Origin: Phaeotremella fagi
Taxonomy: Eukaryota; Basidiomycota; Tremellomycetes; Tremellales; Phaeotremellaceae
Direction of reading: 5' to 3'
Length of the DNA stretch: 64,000 bases
Assembly: GCA_001599715.1 (NCBI GenBank)
Contig: BCHU01000007.1
Span: 873,586 to 937,585, forward strand
Shown: one piece after another, positions 23,462 through 33,042 of the stretch
How positions within the stretch are numbered: the stretch's first letter is position 1
Layout of the letters: every line of letters starts with the position of its first letter
Translations under genes and position numbers: made by a program
The notes under the pieces: generated by a model
What the model saw: the letters and a program-made list of their open reading frames with translations, nothing else
Told to the model about the DNA's origin: nothing
The model's database searches: none

Positions 23462-24752
23462 ATGAAGAATGCCAAAGCATCCTCGAGTAAAGCAGCAATA
23501 ACAACGCTACCACCCCCCTCAGATGACGAATTTCTAGAAACTGATTCGGAAGTTGACGAATTTGCTGAAGATTACGAGGAACCGGAGAGTGAAAATGAGG
23601 GTGGCGTTGGTCAATGGGCACCTGATGAATGGGATGAGGGGAGTGAGGATGGAAGTGGGAGTGGGAGTGAGGGGGATGAGGACGAGGGGGTTCATTTGGT
23701 AAGTGTCTACTAAGGCTCTACTGATAGTTAGAGAAAATTACAGAAAGGTATTTCGACGCTCTTCATCGCTGACAACAGATTTAACTTCTCTACCTCTGTC
23801 AACCCTGCTTAAAGCTCAAAAGGCTATGGGGAATGGATCTGATTCAGATTCAGATTCAGACCAAGACCCACCGATATCATCAAAAGATCAACGTATGGCC
23901 GATATCAAAGCTCGTCTAGCTGCTATGCAACATCAAAAGGGCAAAGCTGTCGCTGTTGACGAGTCTTCAACTTCCGAAGTTAGATCCGAGATCCAACGTC
24001 GACGAGAACTAGAGAAACGTGAACACAAACATGCGTAGGTGAAATCTACAACCAAACTTACACCCAGACCCATGGCGATGAGCACCAAAAAACAAGTCTC
24101 ACGGTCAAGACAAGTAGTAGATATACCCAAAGTCGTACGTCCTCCCAAGAGGTTCCCTCTAACCTCCAGGACCGACGTGATCCGCGTTTCAACTCCCTCT
24201 CAGCCGGTCAAATCGATCTCCACCTCCATCAAAGATCCTACGAATTCCTCCCTGACATCCTCAAACAGGAAATGGTAGATTTGAAAAAATCAATCGCTGC
24301 CGCGATCAAAGCTGAGAAAACTTGTTCGTTGGCTGATAAACCGGCTTTGACTTTTGCTAGGGAGGAGTTGGAAGATCAGTTTGGGAGGTTGAGGACTAGG
24401 ATGGAGAGGGGGAAACGGGCTGAGAGGGAACGGGAGGTTTTGTCGAAAGCTAAAAGGGAGGAGAGGGAGAAGAGGAAATCTGGTAAAGGCGCTTGGTATA
24501 TGAAAGATTGTGGGTATTCCCTGATGACAATTGAGCTTTGGTGCTAACGAGACAACAGCTGAGAAACGGGACTTGTTGCTTAAATCTCGATTCGAAGCTC
24601 TCGAATCTCAAGGTGGGAAATCGGCTGTCAAGAAGGCTATCGACAAGAAACAAAAGAAGATTGCTGGGAAGGAGAAGAAGAGTCGTCCGTTTGCTAGGGG
24701 CCAGGGGCAGAGTGGAGAGACGGATGGACCAAGGAAGAGAAGAAGGGTTTAA
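23462..24752 (+). CDS. RRP36: rRNA biogenesis protein Rrp36
   Basis: Six exons give 369 residues, including a 16-nt exon at 23732-23747. The N-terminus is acidic (DDEFLETDSEVDEFAEDYEE). The Rrp36 core is present: HAPMAMSTKKQVSRSRQVVD, then RRDPRFNSLSAG, HLHQRSYEFLPDILKQEM and LEDQFGRLRTRMERGKRA. The C-terminus is a Lys/Arg-rich nucleolar tail (RPFARGQGQSGE...RKRRRV). Rrp36 is a component of the 90S pre-ribosome needed for early cleavages to 18S rRNA. All five introns are 31-49 nt. Unspliced, three frames are used in succession, so it is easily mistaken for separate ORFs. It ends 12 bp from the stop of the convergent neighbour. Confidence 0.92.
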
Positions 24753-24764
24753 TGTATGCATCGA

Positions 24765-25340
24765 CTATTGATCTTTGAATGGGTTCGACGGAGAGGTATA
24801 CGATGAAGTGAATGGGAGTTGAGATGAACTTGATGCTTTTGCTCCTGATGTGATGGGAAGTGAGGAGTACGAACGCATAAGTTCATACCGTGATCGAAGC
24901 GTGGTCTCACATTCGTTCCTACAATCAGCTTCGTTTGGTATGAACAAACTCACCACATATCTTGAGTCGCAACCTTGTTTTCTTGGTAACTAGCATGAAT
25001 CATAGTCTGAATCCTAATGACCGTCTGACCAATATCTAAACTCCTGAAATCATCCCAGCTTCCTTCAGCACTCTCTATGGCGGTTTCACAATATCTTCCA
25101 TCAGTCTCATTTCCAAATATCAAACTTACTTCTGAAGTGAGTACACGTTTCGTTTCTTCTTCAACGTCTTCATGATGGTCTGGGTATCAGAGGTCTTGAT
25201 TGTGATGATCAGAGCTTTTAATTCGTCTTTCGGTAATGGTTTGTAATCTGGCAATGTCGTTCAGGATGGGTACATTCATGGGACTTGCCTTTAGCGTGAA
25301 CATGGTGTATAATATCGTCGAGTAAACTTGTTCGTGGCAT
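24765..25340 (-). CDS. Small conserved-looking protein of unknown function
   Basis: Four exons on the minus strand encode 154 residues; the spliced length is a multiple of three. Intron 1 (25248-25288, 41 nt) has a GC-AG boundary (GCAAGT donor); the other two are 35-nt GT-AG introns. The predicted protein starts MPRTSLLDDIIHHVHAK. It has helical segments such as KDELKALIITIKTSDTQTIM and RIQTMIHASYQENKVATQDM, and ends in a Ser-rich tail. No signal peptide or membrane helix is seen. I do not recognise a family. Convergent with RRP36 with only 12 bp between stop codons. Confidence 0.65.
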
Positions 25341-25788
25341 CGTAGTTATGATGTATATGTAGGAGATAAATCTGGCAGTTACTTTATGAGTTGAAGTGTA
25401 CTTTATGAGTTGAAGTGAGGAGTGATATCTTATTCTTAGTCGAATTGAATCAGAAGATTTAACTCGTACTGATTTAATTAGAAGGACGATTAAAAGGACG
25501 ATCCGAGACTTGAATTTTAGCTAGTGGAGCGCTTTTCTCTTGTCATCTCCTTTCATTTCTGTTCTCCAAGATATCAAATTTCCCTCAGTTAGATTTTGAA
25601 TTGATCTTTTGTGTGGTTTGGAGTCATTACTTATGTATACAAGATGACTGGCAAAGGAAATTTAAGTGAAAGCACCTGTACTGGAAAGAAATTCTGTATC
25701 GCCACCCGCCACACCGCAGTCCCGCCAATCCACCCACCCATTCATCCATGTCTCAGCTCCATAACATTTACTTTCATCCACAATCATC
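25341..25788 (+). other. Divergent promoter interval with a tandem 18-nt repeat
   Basis: This 448-bp interval lies between the unknown minus-strand gene and the Serinc gene. ACTTTATGAGTTGAAGTG is repeated exactly at 25381-25398 and 25400-25417 (19-nt period). A second short echo, AAGGACGAT, recurs near 25484-25502. No coding exon was found. Confidence 0.55.
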
Positions 25789-27505
25789 ATGGGAGCTCTA
25801 CTTTCAATCCCCTTCCTAACAGGTGGTATAGGTGCTATCGGTTCCTCCCTCGTCTCAGGATGTTTCCTCTTCATGGGTGGAACAGCTGCGTCCGCATTTT
25901 GTAAATCATGTAACTGCAATTCCAGTATCGCAACCAGAGTTGGTTTTGGGGTAGGTCATTAAACAAAGAATATCACTGACCATAAGCTCATCTTCGCCCT
26001 GTCCTCCATGATGGCTTATCTCTCAAGAACGGATATCGCTATTCGTCAAATCGAAAAACTTAGTTGGGATTGGATAAAGATGGATTGTTCAGGTGGTAAA
26101 TGTTATGGTTTACTTGCTGTAGGTCAATCACGTTTGGAATAGACTGACCTCCAGGTCCATCGATTCTGTTTCGCCTTGGCCCTTTTCCATTTAATCCTCT
26201 CAGCAGCGTTGATCGGTGTAACTTCGACAAAAACTAAACGTGCAGCCATCCAGAATGGGTAAGTGATTCAAACAACACAACTAACGTCAGATGGTGGGGA
26301 TTAAAAATAATCCTCTATCTCGTCCTATCCTTCCTATCTTTCCTGATCCCAAACGAATTCTTCATGGCCTACGGATCTTACATCGCACCAATCGGTGCCT
26401 TCTTCTTCATCCTCATAGGTCTAGTCCTGTTGGTCGATTTCGCCCACACATGGTCAGAAACTTGTTTAGACAACTGGGAGAGAGGTGATAACAATCTATG
26501 GCAATTCATTCTAGTTGGTTCCACTTTTGGAATGTTCGCTGCGTCAATCGCTCTCACTACAGTACTATACGTCTTCTTCGCTGGATCCGGTTGCGGAACA
26601 AACACTTTTTTCATCACTTTCAACCTGGTTCTCAGCGTTTTGGTCACTGGAATCGCCATCTCTCATCCTGTTCAAGAAGCTAATCCAAAATCTGGTCTTA
26701 CTCAGGCGTCAATCGTAGCTGCTTATTGCACTTACCTCACTGCGTCCGCCGTCGCCAATCACACCGATTCAAACCATTGCAACCCGCTCCACAACGGCGG
26801 CGGAACAAAGACCACAACCGTAGTCATCGGTGCGTTGTTCACGTTCCTGGCCATAGCCTACTCCACTAGTCGAGCTGCGACTCAATCCAAAGCCCTCGTC
26901 GGTAAAGGTCATCGAGCTGGTGCTGTTTCACTTCCAGAAGAAGACGATGGGGAAGTTAGATTAGTCACTTCACAACCCAAAGGGCGAAGGGATGAGATGA
27001 GGTATCAAGCGATTCTAGCCGCTGTTAACGCTGGTTCATTACCAGCCAGTGTGTTGGATGAACCAGAGGACGACGACGAGGAGATTGAAGCTACTCTAGG
27101 TGAAGAACGGGATGACGAGAGGGGTGGGACAAAATATAACGTAGGTCAAGAGTGTAACTCTGCTAATTTATAGTACTCTTGGTTCCATATCATCTTCGTG
27201 ATGGCTGCCATGTATGTTGCGGGTCTGTTGACTGATTGGTAAGTGTACAATATAGCAGTACTGACGCCAGGGCTATCATCGCTACTTCACCTCTACCGGA
27301 TCCAGTCGAAATCCTCACCGTCGTTTCAGACGCTCAAGACGTCTACATTGGTAGATCAGAAACTACAATGTGGATGAGGATCATTAGTAGTTGGTTGTGC
27401 TACGGCATTTACGCTTGGAGTTTGTGAGTAGTGTGTCAAGAAATGTAACTGATTCACTTCAGATTGGCTCCCGTCGTCATGCCAGATAGATTTGGAGATG
27501 CTTAG
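25789..27505 (+). CDS. TMS1: Serinc-family multi-pass membrane protein (Tms1-like)
   Basis: Seven exons give 502 residues; introns are 32-39 nt. About ten transmembrane helices are visible, starting GALLSIPFLTGGIGAIGSSL. Serinc hallmarks include the Cys-rich loop FCKSCNCNSSIATR, FALSSMMAYLSRTD, KLSWDWIKMDCSGGKCYG, HRFCFALALFHLIL, RAAIQNGWWGLK and the late YSWFHIIFVMAAMYVAGLLT with the C-terminal CYGIYAWSLLAPVVMPDRFG. Serinc proteins are lipid-scrambling/serine-lipid-associated proteins of endomembranes and plasma membrane; the fungal role is not well defined. An acidic cytosolic loop (EEDDGE, EPEDDDEEIEATL) lies before the last helices. Confidence 0.92.
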
Positions 27506-27695
27506 GAGTGGAGTTGTGGAGTAATAATTGTACCATTTGTCGATGCACTTTGTCGTGAAAAACTTAATGCACTGTAATCCGTCCTCACTCGAATATATCC
27601 AACATGTTGCGCTCGCTCCGCTCGGCCCTAGACATATACCTCAATCCTACATCATAGTCATACCAACTGATAACGATAACCTAGAATCCAACCCC

Positions 27696-28386
27696 CTAAC
27701 GACCACCTTTAACACCCTTGGTAGCTTGTTTAGAGACCTTGGGGATTTGAGCACCACCGGTTGGTTTAGCTGATGCCTTCTTAGCTTCCTTGTCACGTTT
27801 CTCAGTTTTAGCTTTGGTGATGGCGGCTTGACGAGCGGCGGCTCTGACTTCTGGTTTGGCGGTTCTCTTGGCGAGGATGGAGGCTAGGTCGGCACCGACG
27901 ATTCCACGCTGAGAGGGGGTGTTAGTTGAATGTCAAGTTTGTGACTGAAATCCTCCGAATTATCCTCGACGATGATGACCGACTCGATCTCTCCATCCTA
28001 TTCCACGAACCACATCACAACCAGACCATCCACTTACTTGAACTTTAACATTCTTTCTGGATCTCTTCTTGGCGACTTCCTCTGTGATACCTTTCTTGTG
28101 CATTCTAAAATAATCAAATCAGTTCCAAACCCCCCAACGTCTAACCCGAAACCCCAACGCACCTTCTGTAAACGACAGTCCAAGCGATCTTCCTTGGGTT
28201 TTTACGTTGAAGGAAAAGTGATTCTGATTTTGAGTTGAGGAATCTGAATGTCTGTTTGGAGTGATTAGTCATTTGATCTTAGAAATTACAACACTCCTGA
28301 CTTACCTTGGAATCACCACGAACATAAGTCTTTCCCCTTGAAGGGTAGACCTTGTATCCAGAGAAATCACAACGATCGACACGCAT
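27696..28386 (-). CDS. RPL24: 60S ribosomal protein L24 (eL24)
   Basis: Minus strand, four exons, about 150 residues. The N-terminus [20 protein letters not shown] is the eL24 fold. [20 protein letters not shown] and [20 protein letters not shown] follow, then a Lys/Ala-rich C-terminal helix ([16 protein letters not shown]). Introns here are longer than in most neighbours, including 129 nt at 27909-28037, a known trend for ribosomal protein genes. I looked in that intron for a C/D snoRNA but found no matching D box on the gene strand. Shares an upstream region with SUA5; both serve translation. Confidence 0.95.
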
Positions 28387-28657
28387 TGTTGTTGAGTTGT
28401 TGAAGTTGTTGTTGTTGAATGAGTAGAAAAGAAGAGATATCTAATGCAGGCATATTCATTATTCGTTGTATGGCACTTCTGCCACGTGAGCAGTTTCGAC
28501 TTCGGCGTTATTAAATATTACCGCCTTCGTCGTGTGGCGCTTTGCCTCCACCGTCATATTTTGGAAATTTGCCATCAAAATTTCCAAAATCATGCTATAA
28601 ACGCTATAGAATCTTTCAATAACATCCACAACATCCTAAGCATCCACAACAAATGGT

Positions 28658-30067
28658 ATGAGAACGAGTGTAAATCACTTACATTCGTTCTCAAAAATAT
28701 ACTATAGGATCCCAAGAACAAATTCTCCGCCTACGTACCCACGATATCTCTCTCACGCGGCCATGACTCCCATCCTTCCTTGTCAGGACGCTACGTCTTT
28801 AGTCGTTATCCCTTCAAAATCACCTCTCCATCCGTTACAATCACCAGTATTCCAAATCCCACCGTCAATCCAACCACATCTGGAAGTAGCATCTGAACAT
28901 CTACATAATGGACTCACAGTAGCTTTCGCTACAGAAACAGTATATGGATTAGGAGCGTACTCGTTGAATCCAACAGCTGTGAAAAGGATCTATACAATTA
29001 AAAACCGACCTTCCGACAATCCACTGATAATGCACATATCTTCTCTGGACATGTTATCAAATCTTTTACCAGTCAACTACCAAATCTCAGAACTCTATTA
29101 CGCCTTATTCAAATTCTGGCCTGGACCTCTAACACTTTTATTCCCATCACCTAATCCACCACTACCCCCAGCTCCACAAACCAACGCTATCCGAATGCCA
29201 AACCATCCCCTAGCTCTTTCTTTAATCCATAAAAGTAATCTCCCACTCTCAGCACCGTCAGCTAATTCATCCGGAAGACCTAGTCCAACAAAAGCTATTC
29301 ACGTATTCAACGATCTAAACGGATCCGAAGGTTTGGGATGTATTTTAGATGGAGGGGATTGTGAAGTCGGTGTAGAATCTACTGTGGTCGATGGATTGGG
29401 TTGGAAGAAGGGTGGTGGTGGTTTCGTGAACATACTTCGACCTGGTGGATTGGGTATCGAAGAAATCGTCAAAGTAGTTGAACAGGTTGATGGAGTTTGT
29501 GGTGGATCTACAGAGATTAGATTTCAAGGTCAACTTTGGGTTCCTGGCAAATCTATTGCTAAACCAATCAAAAATGATTTACCACCTTCGACTCCAGGTC
29601 AGAAATATCGTCATTATTCACCTAAAATTCCCGTTTACCTGTTAAAACCCAGTAACACCTTCAAAGATTCAAATCACACTGGCAAAACATCTAAAGAAGT
29701 TATGTCAATCATATCAAACAAATTTAACAACATCCCTAAAATCAAGATTGGATTATTACATTTCGAAAATTCACCCCTGTATCGACAACTAAACGATCTC
29801 GACGCTAACAACCATCAAATCTACAACTCATCATTAGGTGAAACAGCGGATTCAGCCGCTCAAAAATTGTTCGCTGGGATGCTGCATTTCGAAAACGTTT
29901 CGCCTGTAGATGTGATCTTGATTGAAGGTTGTTTAGACGATGGATTGGGGTTAGCGTTTATGGAGAGAGTTGGGAAAGCTGTTGGTGGGGGTGGAGTGGA
30001 TGGGGCTTTGGAAGATGGTCAGGTTGGAGGTGGGGGTGAGAAAGGTGAATTTTGGGTTTTGGTTTAG
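28658..30067 (+). CDS. SUA5: Threonylcarbamoyl-AMP synthase Sua5 (t6A tRNA modification), with possible mitochondrial extension
   Basis: One exon, 469 codons from the first ATG. The YrdC/Sua5 domain spans about residues 75-290: GLTVAFATETVYGLGAYSLN, IYTIKNRPSDNPLIMHI, FKFWPGPLTLLFPS, NAIRMPNHPLAL, PLSAPSANSSGRPSPT, CILDGGDCEVGVESTVVD and ILRPGG. After a linker, PGQKYRHYSPKIPVYLL starts the C-terminal Sua5 domain. The enzyme makes TC-AMP from Thr, bicarbonate and ATP for t6A37. Two in-frame starts exist: 28658, and the canonical ATG at 28763. The 35 residues between contain several Arg, His and Ser and no acidic residue (RTSVNHLHSFSKIYYRIPR), as in a mitochondrial presequence. An intronless gene is unusual for this region. 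Confidence 0.94.
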   Translation: MRTSVNHLHSFSKIYYRIPRTNSPPTYPRYLSHAAMTPILPCQDATSLVVIPSKSPLHPLQSPVFQIPPSIQPHLEVASEHLHNGLTVAFATETVYGLGAYSLNPTAVKRIYTIKNRPSDNPLIMHISSLDMLSNLLPVNYQISELYYALFKFWPGPLTLLFPSPNPPLPPAPQTNAIRMPNHPLALSLIHKSNLPLSAPSANSSGRPSPTKAIHVFNDLNGSEGLGCILDGGDCEVGVESTVVDGLGWKKGGGGFVNILRPGGLGIEEIVKVVEQVDGVCGGSTEIRFQGQLWVPGKSIAKPIKNDLPPSTPGQKYRHYSPKIPVYLLKPSNTFKDSNHTGKTSKEVMSIISNKFNNIPKIKIGLLHFENSPLYRQLNDLDANNHQIYNSSLGETADSAAQKLFAGMLHFENVSPVDVILIEGCLDDGLGLAFMERVGKAVGGGGVDGALEDGQVGGGGEKGEFWVLV

Positions 30068-30499
30068 ATCGTCTGTAGATATAATAGAATAGATTTTAGA
30101 TATTTTGTTGGCTTGTATGTACCCCTCGTTGTATCGATAATATATAAATGCTACAGCAGCAGCTTACAAAGGTGTTGCGGTTAAGTTCTATACTAAATCT
30201 TGTGCCCAATTAGACAAAACTCGTGATGAAGGATTACGAGAATTTTCAGTTGTAAGACCAACAAATCTTGTACAGAGCACTTTGAACATTCATTTCATCA
30301 AGTGCAAGATACGACACGACAATATCCATAGCATAGATTCTGAAGTAACTGGTTTTCATCACAATCTCTAAGTACCCTAATAATTCAAGTCCCAACTCTA
30401 TCAACTCCCTCGCTCAATAGCCCCTTTCTACACTATCAGATCTTTCGGAAAACTTACTAACCCCTCAATTACCTCATATCCCCACACCATATCCCGTTA
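30068..30499 (+). other. Convergent 3' region between SUA5 and orphan paralogue A
   Basis: A 432-bp AT-rich tail-to-tail interval that should carry both 3' UTRs and polyadenylation signals. I see no exon, RNA gene or striking repeat in it. Confidence 0.5.
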
Positions 30500-31414
30500 C
30501 TACAACGTTTGTTTTACTGATTGACGCCCTCTGGAAACTGATCGAGCAGAAAGATCTGAGTTACTTTGTCTCCTTGACTCATTGACCTTGGGATCTTTGA
30601 GGTGTGCGATCCAATAGATCATCTTTGGTAAGGACTCCTCTTCCCCCTTCTCATCCCCCAATTCCGCTTCGTCTCCACTTTCAGCTTCATCGTCGGAAAC
30701 TGACTCTGAATCAGAAGCAGAATCAGAATCACTATCCCCTCCAACAACAGCGATCTCTATAACCTCGTCACGACCGTCTACTTCCTTAACAAGAACTTCA
30801 GTAACCTGAAACATTTTAGGATCAGTAAAGTCTATAGACTGTTTACCCCATTCTTCTGTATGACAAATATCCGTTATTTTCCAAACCAATTCGTCGATAC
30901 TTCTTTTCTTGACGTCTTCGTTTTGACCCTCGTCTTCATCCCCATCCTCATTCTCATGCTCATCTTCTTCAATCCAGTAGTCTACGTTACCCCATTTGAG
31001 AGATGTATATGGAAGGGGAAGATTTGAATAATTATGAAAACTTTGTTGTAGTTGTTGAAAATATTCGCTTGCCAATGGAACAAGACATTTCTTTTGTGGA
31101 TCCTCATTGCGCAGGATAAGAACTGAAGTCTCCTCAGCTAAATTCTCAACAGCATTCCAGGCGTCTACCGTGACACTGTTGATCATAGAGTTTGTGTCGA
31201 TCGACTGTTGGGATGTAGCTCCTCCTACCATTGATGAAGAGGAAAGGTTACTGAGATTAAAGCTTCCCGATTCCCATTTGAGGATGATACAAGGGGCAAA
31301 ATCGAAGGTTAGGTCTTCTGACTTGGGTTCGTGGGTGAGAGAGAGGTTGGATGCTCCTTTTGCTAAAGAAGATTGTCGAGAGATGTCGGATACAGGTGAG
31401 GTGTTGTTAGACAT
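30500..31414 (-). CDS. Orphan protein, tandem paralogue A
   Basis: Single exon, about 304 residues from the ATG at 31414. This start is chosen because the paralogue begins identically (MSNNTSP). The N-terminus is Ser-rich. The middle carries a helical block (LASEYFQQLQQSFHNYSNLP) and SIDELVWKITDICHTEEWGK, FTDPKMFQVTEVLVKEVDGR. A long acidic Ser/Asp/Glu repeat follows (SDSDSASDSESVSDD), then KMIYWIAHLKDPK near the end. The same blocks in the same order appear in the downstream neighbour at 31654-32475. No known domain is recognised. Absence of introns in an intron-dense region suggests a young or retro-derived family (inference). Confidence 0.65.
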   Translation of the reverse strand: MSNNTSPVSDISRQSSLAKGASNLSLTHEPKSEDLTFDFAPCIILKWESGSFNLSNLSSSSMVGGATSQQSIDTNSMINSVTVDAWNAVENLAEETSVLILRNEDPQKKCLVPLASEYFQQLQQSFHNYSNLPLPYTSLKWGNVDYWIEEDEHENEDGDEDEGQNEDVKKRSIDELVWKITDICHTEEWGKQSIDFTDPKMFQVTEVLVKEVDGRDEVIEIAVVGGDSDSDSASDSESVSDDEAESGDEAELGDEKGEEESLPKMIYWIAHLKDPKVNESRRQSNSDLSARSVSRGRQSVKQTL

Positions 31415-31493
31415 GATGTGTGTTGAAGATCGTTTGACAATAGAACAGGAAAGTAGGAAGGAGAGGATTTTTACAGTAACCAATATTTTACTA

Positions 31494-31537
31494 GTCCCGG
31501 ACTTTCAAAATCCTTTGAAAGTGTATAACAAAGGTTG
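31494..31537 (-). promoter_or_regulatory. Shared promoter block, copy A, with 9-bp palindromic arms
   Basis: This 44-bp stretch, 80 bp upstream of paralogue A, is largely repeated at 32539-32583 upstream of paralogue B. It contains GTCCCGGAC and the inverted repeat ACTTTCAAA-ATCC-TTTGAAAGT (31501-31522). Conservation beside a diverged coding region points to a regulatory role or to a recent duplication that included the promoter. Confidence 0.5.
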
Positions 31538-31653
31538 ATTTGTGTCACAGAGACAAACGTGCATGAACATTCATAACTAGATTGTCCTTGTCCTCTCCTC
31601 GGGAATACAGCTTTTGAAGGCCAATCAAAGGATTTATCTTTCACGTATCAACT

Positions 31654-32475
31654 TCATTCACCTGCGCTCCCAATATCATCCTCTATGCCATTCTCCGGAA
31701 CAGGGTCAAATGTCTCCAAGCTTGAAAGATACCTCCAGATATCAGTTTCAACCCTTTCTCCCAGCATATCAGCTCTAGATGGGACATTTCTAAGATGAAC
31801 AACCCGATAGCACGTCTTAAATGGCATTTCTTCCTCCGTTTCTACGCTCCATTCGGTTCCATCGACACCAAAACCAGCTTCTACAATCTTGTCACATCCA
31901 TCCACTTCCCGGAGAAAATACTTGCTCACTTGCAGCTTTTCTAAATTGGAAAAATCCACTGATATCTCACCAAACCTTTCTCTGTGACACAATTCTGACA
32001 AAATGCCCTCCCAGTGGATGGTATTGCCTCCTTTTCCCTTACTTCCTTCTTCAGTCTTATACTCCAAATTATACCAATCAACAGTTCTGTAGTCCAGTGG
32101 TAAACTCTGATACTCATGCAGCTCTTGTTGGATCCTTTGAAAAAAATAGCTGGCAGCTAGGAGAAGATACTGATTGACATGATCGTCACCTTCTGCAATT
32201 ATAGCTAAAGTGTCTTCATGTATAGTGGGCCACTCTTTTGTCGAGTTTTTGACAATGCTGTCAAACATCTCGTTTTCTTTGTCTTTGGTTTCCTGGGGCA
32301 TGTCGTCCAATGGATGTGTACGAGCCCCAATCCGAATGTGCTCCCCATCTTCATCTACAAAATAGAGAACGAAGGGGGCCAAGGGGTAATGTAAAAGGTC
32401 TGACTGATCGTGGGATTCACTTGATATGGACGATCGTCGAGAGACTTCTGAGATGGGTGAGGTGTTGTTTGACAT
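31654..32475 (-). CDS. Orphan protein, tandem paralogue B
   Basis: Single exon, 273 residues, same strand as paralogue A. Shared blocks in order are MSNNTSPISEVSRRSS, LAASYFFQRIQQELHEYQSL, ILSELCHRERFGEISVDFSN, LQVSKYFLREVDGCDKI and TCYRVVHLRN. Paralogue B lacks the long acidic Ser/Asp run of A and has a short acidic C-terminus. No known domain is recognised and there is no signal peptide or membrane helix. Divergence in sequence with preserved layout suggests selection on a fold rather than decay. Confidence 0.65.
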   Translation of the reverse strand: MSNNTSPISEVSRRSSISSESHDQSDLLHYPLAPFVLYFVDEDGEHIRIGARTHPLDDMPQETKDKENEMFDSIVKNSTKEWPTIHEDTLAIIAEGDDHVNQYLLLAASYFFQRIQQELHEYQSLPLDYRTVDWYNLEYKTEEGSKGKGGNTIHWEGILSELCHRERFGEISVDFSNLEKLQVSKYFLREVDGCDKIVEAGFGVDGTEWSVETEEEMPFKTCYRVVHLRNVPSRADMLGERVETDIWRYLSSLETFDPVPENGIEDDIGSAGE

Positions 32476-33042
32476 ATTGTCTTTGAAGATAAAAATTAAA
32501 TAAGAATGGGGTTCTAAGCACCAACTAATGCCCTACACGTCCCGGACTTCTGAAATCCTTTGAAGCTACAGTAACAAAGGTTGTAATGTATTTCAGATGC
32601 AAAAGTGCATAATGATTTAGCAAACAGGTATACCTACTCCAAGCCTCGACCAGGGTTTTGTCATTCCTGAGAAGACTCTCAAATTGACATGTCTTCCCCT
32701 TGAAGTTCCAACGTAGTGACATCGTCTGAAGGTCGTTGAATGATCCTTGGTCTACCTCTGAGTGCTTCTCTTCATCATCCTCTTCGCTCATCGCCCATTC
32801 CGAATCATTGAGCATAGCCCCGCCAACACAACAGTCCGAAATCATTTACTTACCAATCTTCTCACCAGAACCTCCAGTTTCCCTACCCGCTTCATGAACT
32901 AAATCAGCAGAATGCCAAGTAATTTCATCACCTAATGCACAGCCACTCTCAAATGCCACTCTTACCATACTCTGCGGTAAAACCCGAAATCACAACAATG
33001 ATGAGATCACCTCTATCATATCTCTCTCTCTTCTCCCACGAA
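32476..33042. other. Interval with promoter block copy B and a doubtful ORF
   Basis: It holds the second promoter block (32539-32583) and a minus-strand ORF of 106 codons at 32525-32845 whose C-terminal part is simply the promoter block read through. That ORF shows no convincing similarity to paralogues A and B and may be spurious or a remnant. The rest is presumed 5' region of the Zn2Cys6 regulator; several in-frame ATGs (from 32935) precede the start chosen there. Confidence 0.45.

Noticed and set aside
27909..28037. C/D-box snoRNA in the 129-nt RPL24 intron
   Set aside because: A GTGATGT resembles box C but no CTGA box D follows on the gene strand; ATGATGA on the other strand has its CTGA in the wrong order.
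32525..32845. Minus-strand ORF as a third orphan paralogue
   Set aside because: It does not share the conserved blocks of paralogues A and B, and its end is the promoter block read through.
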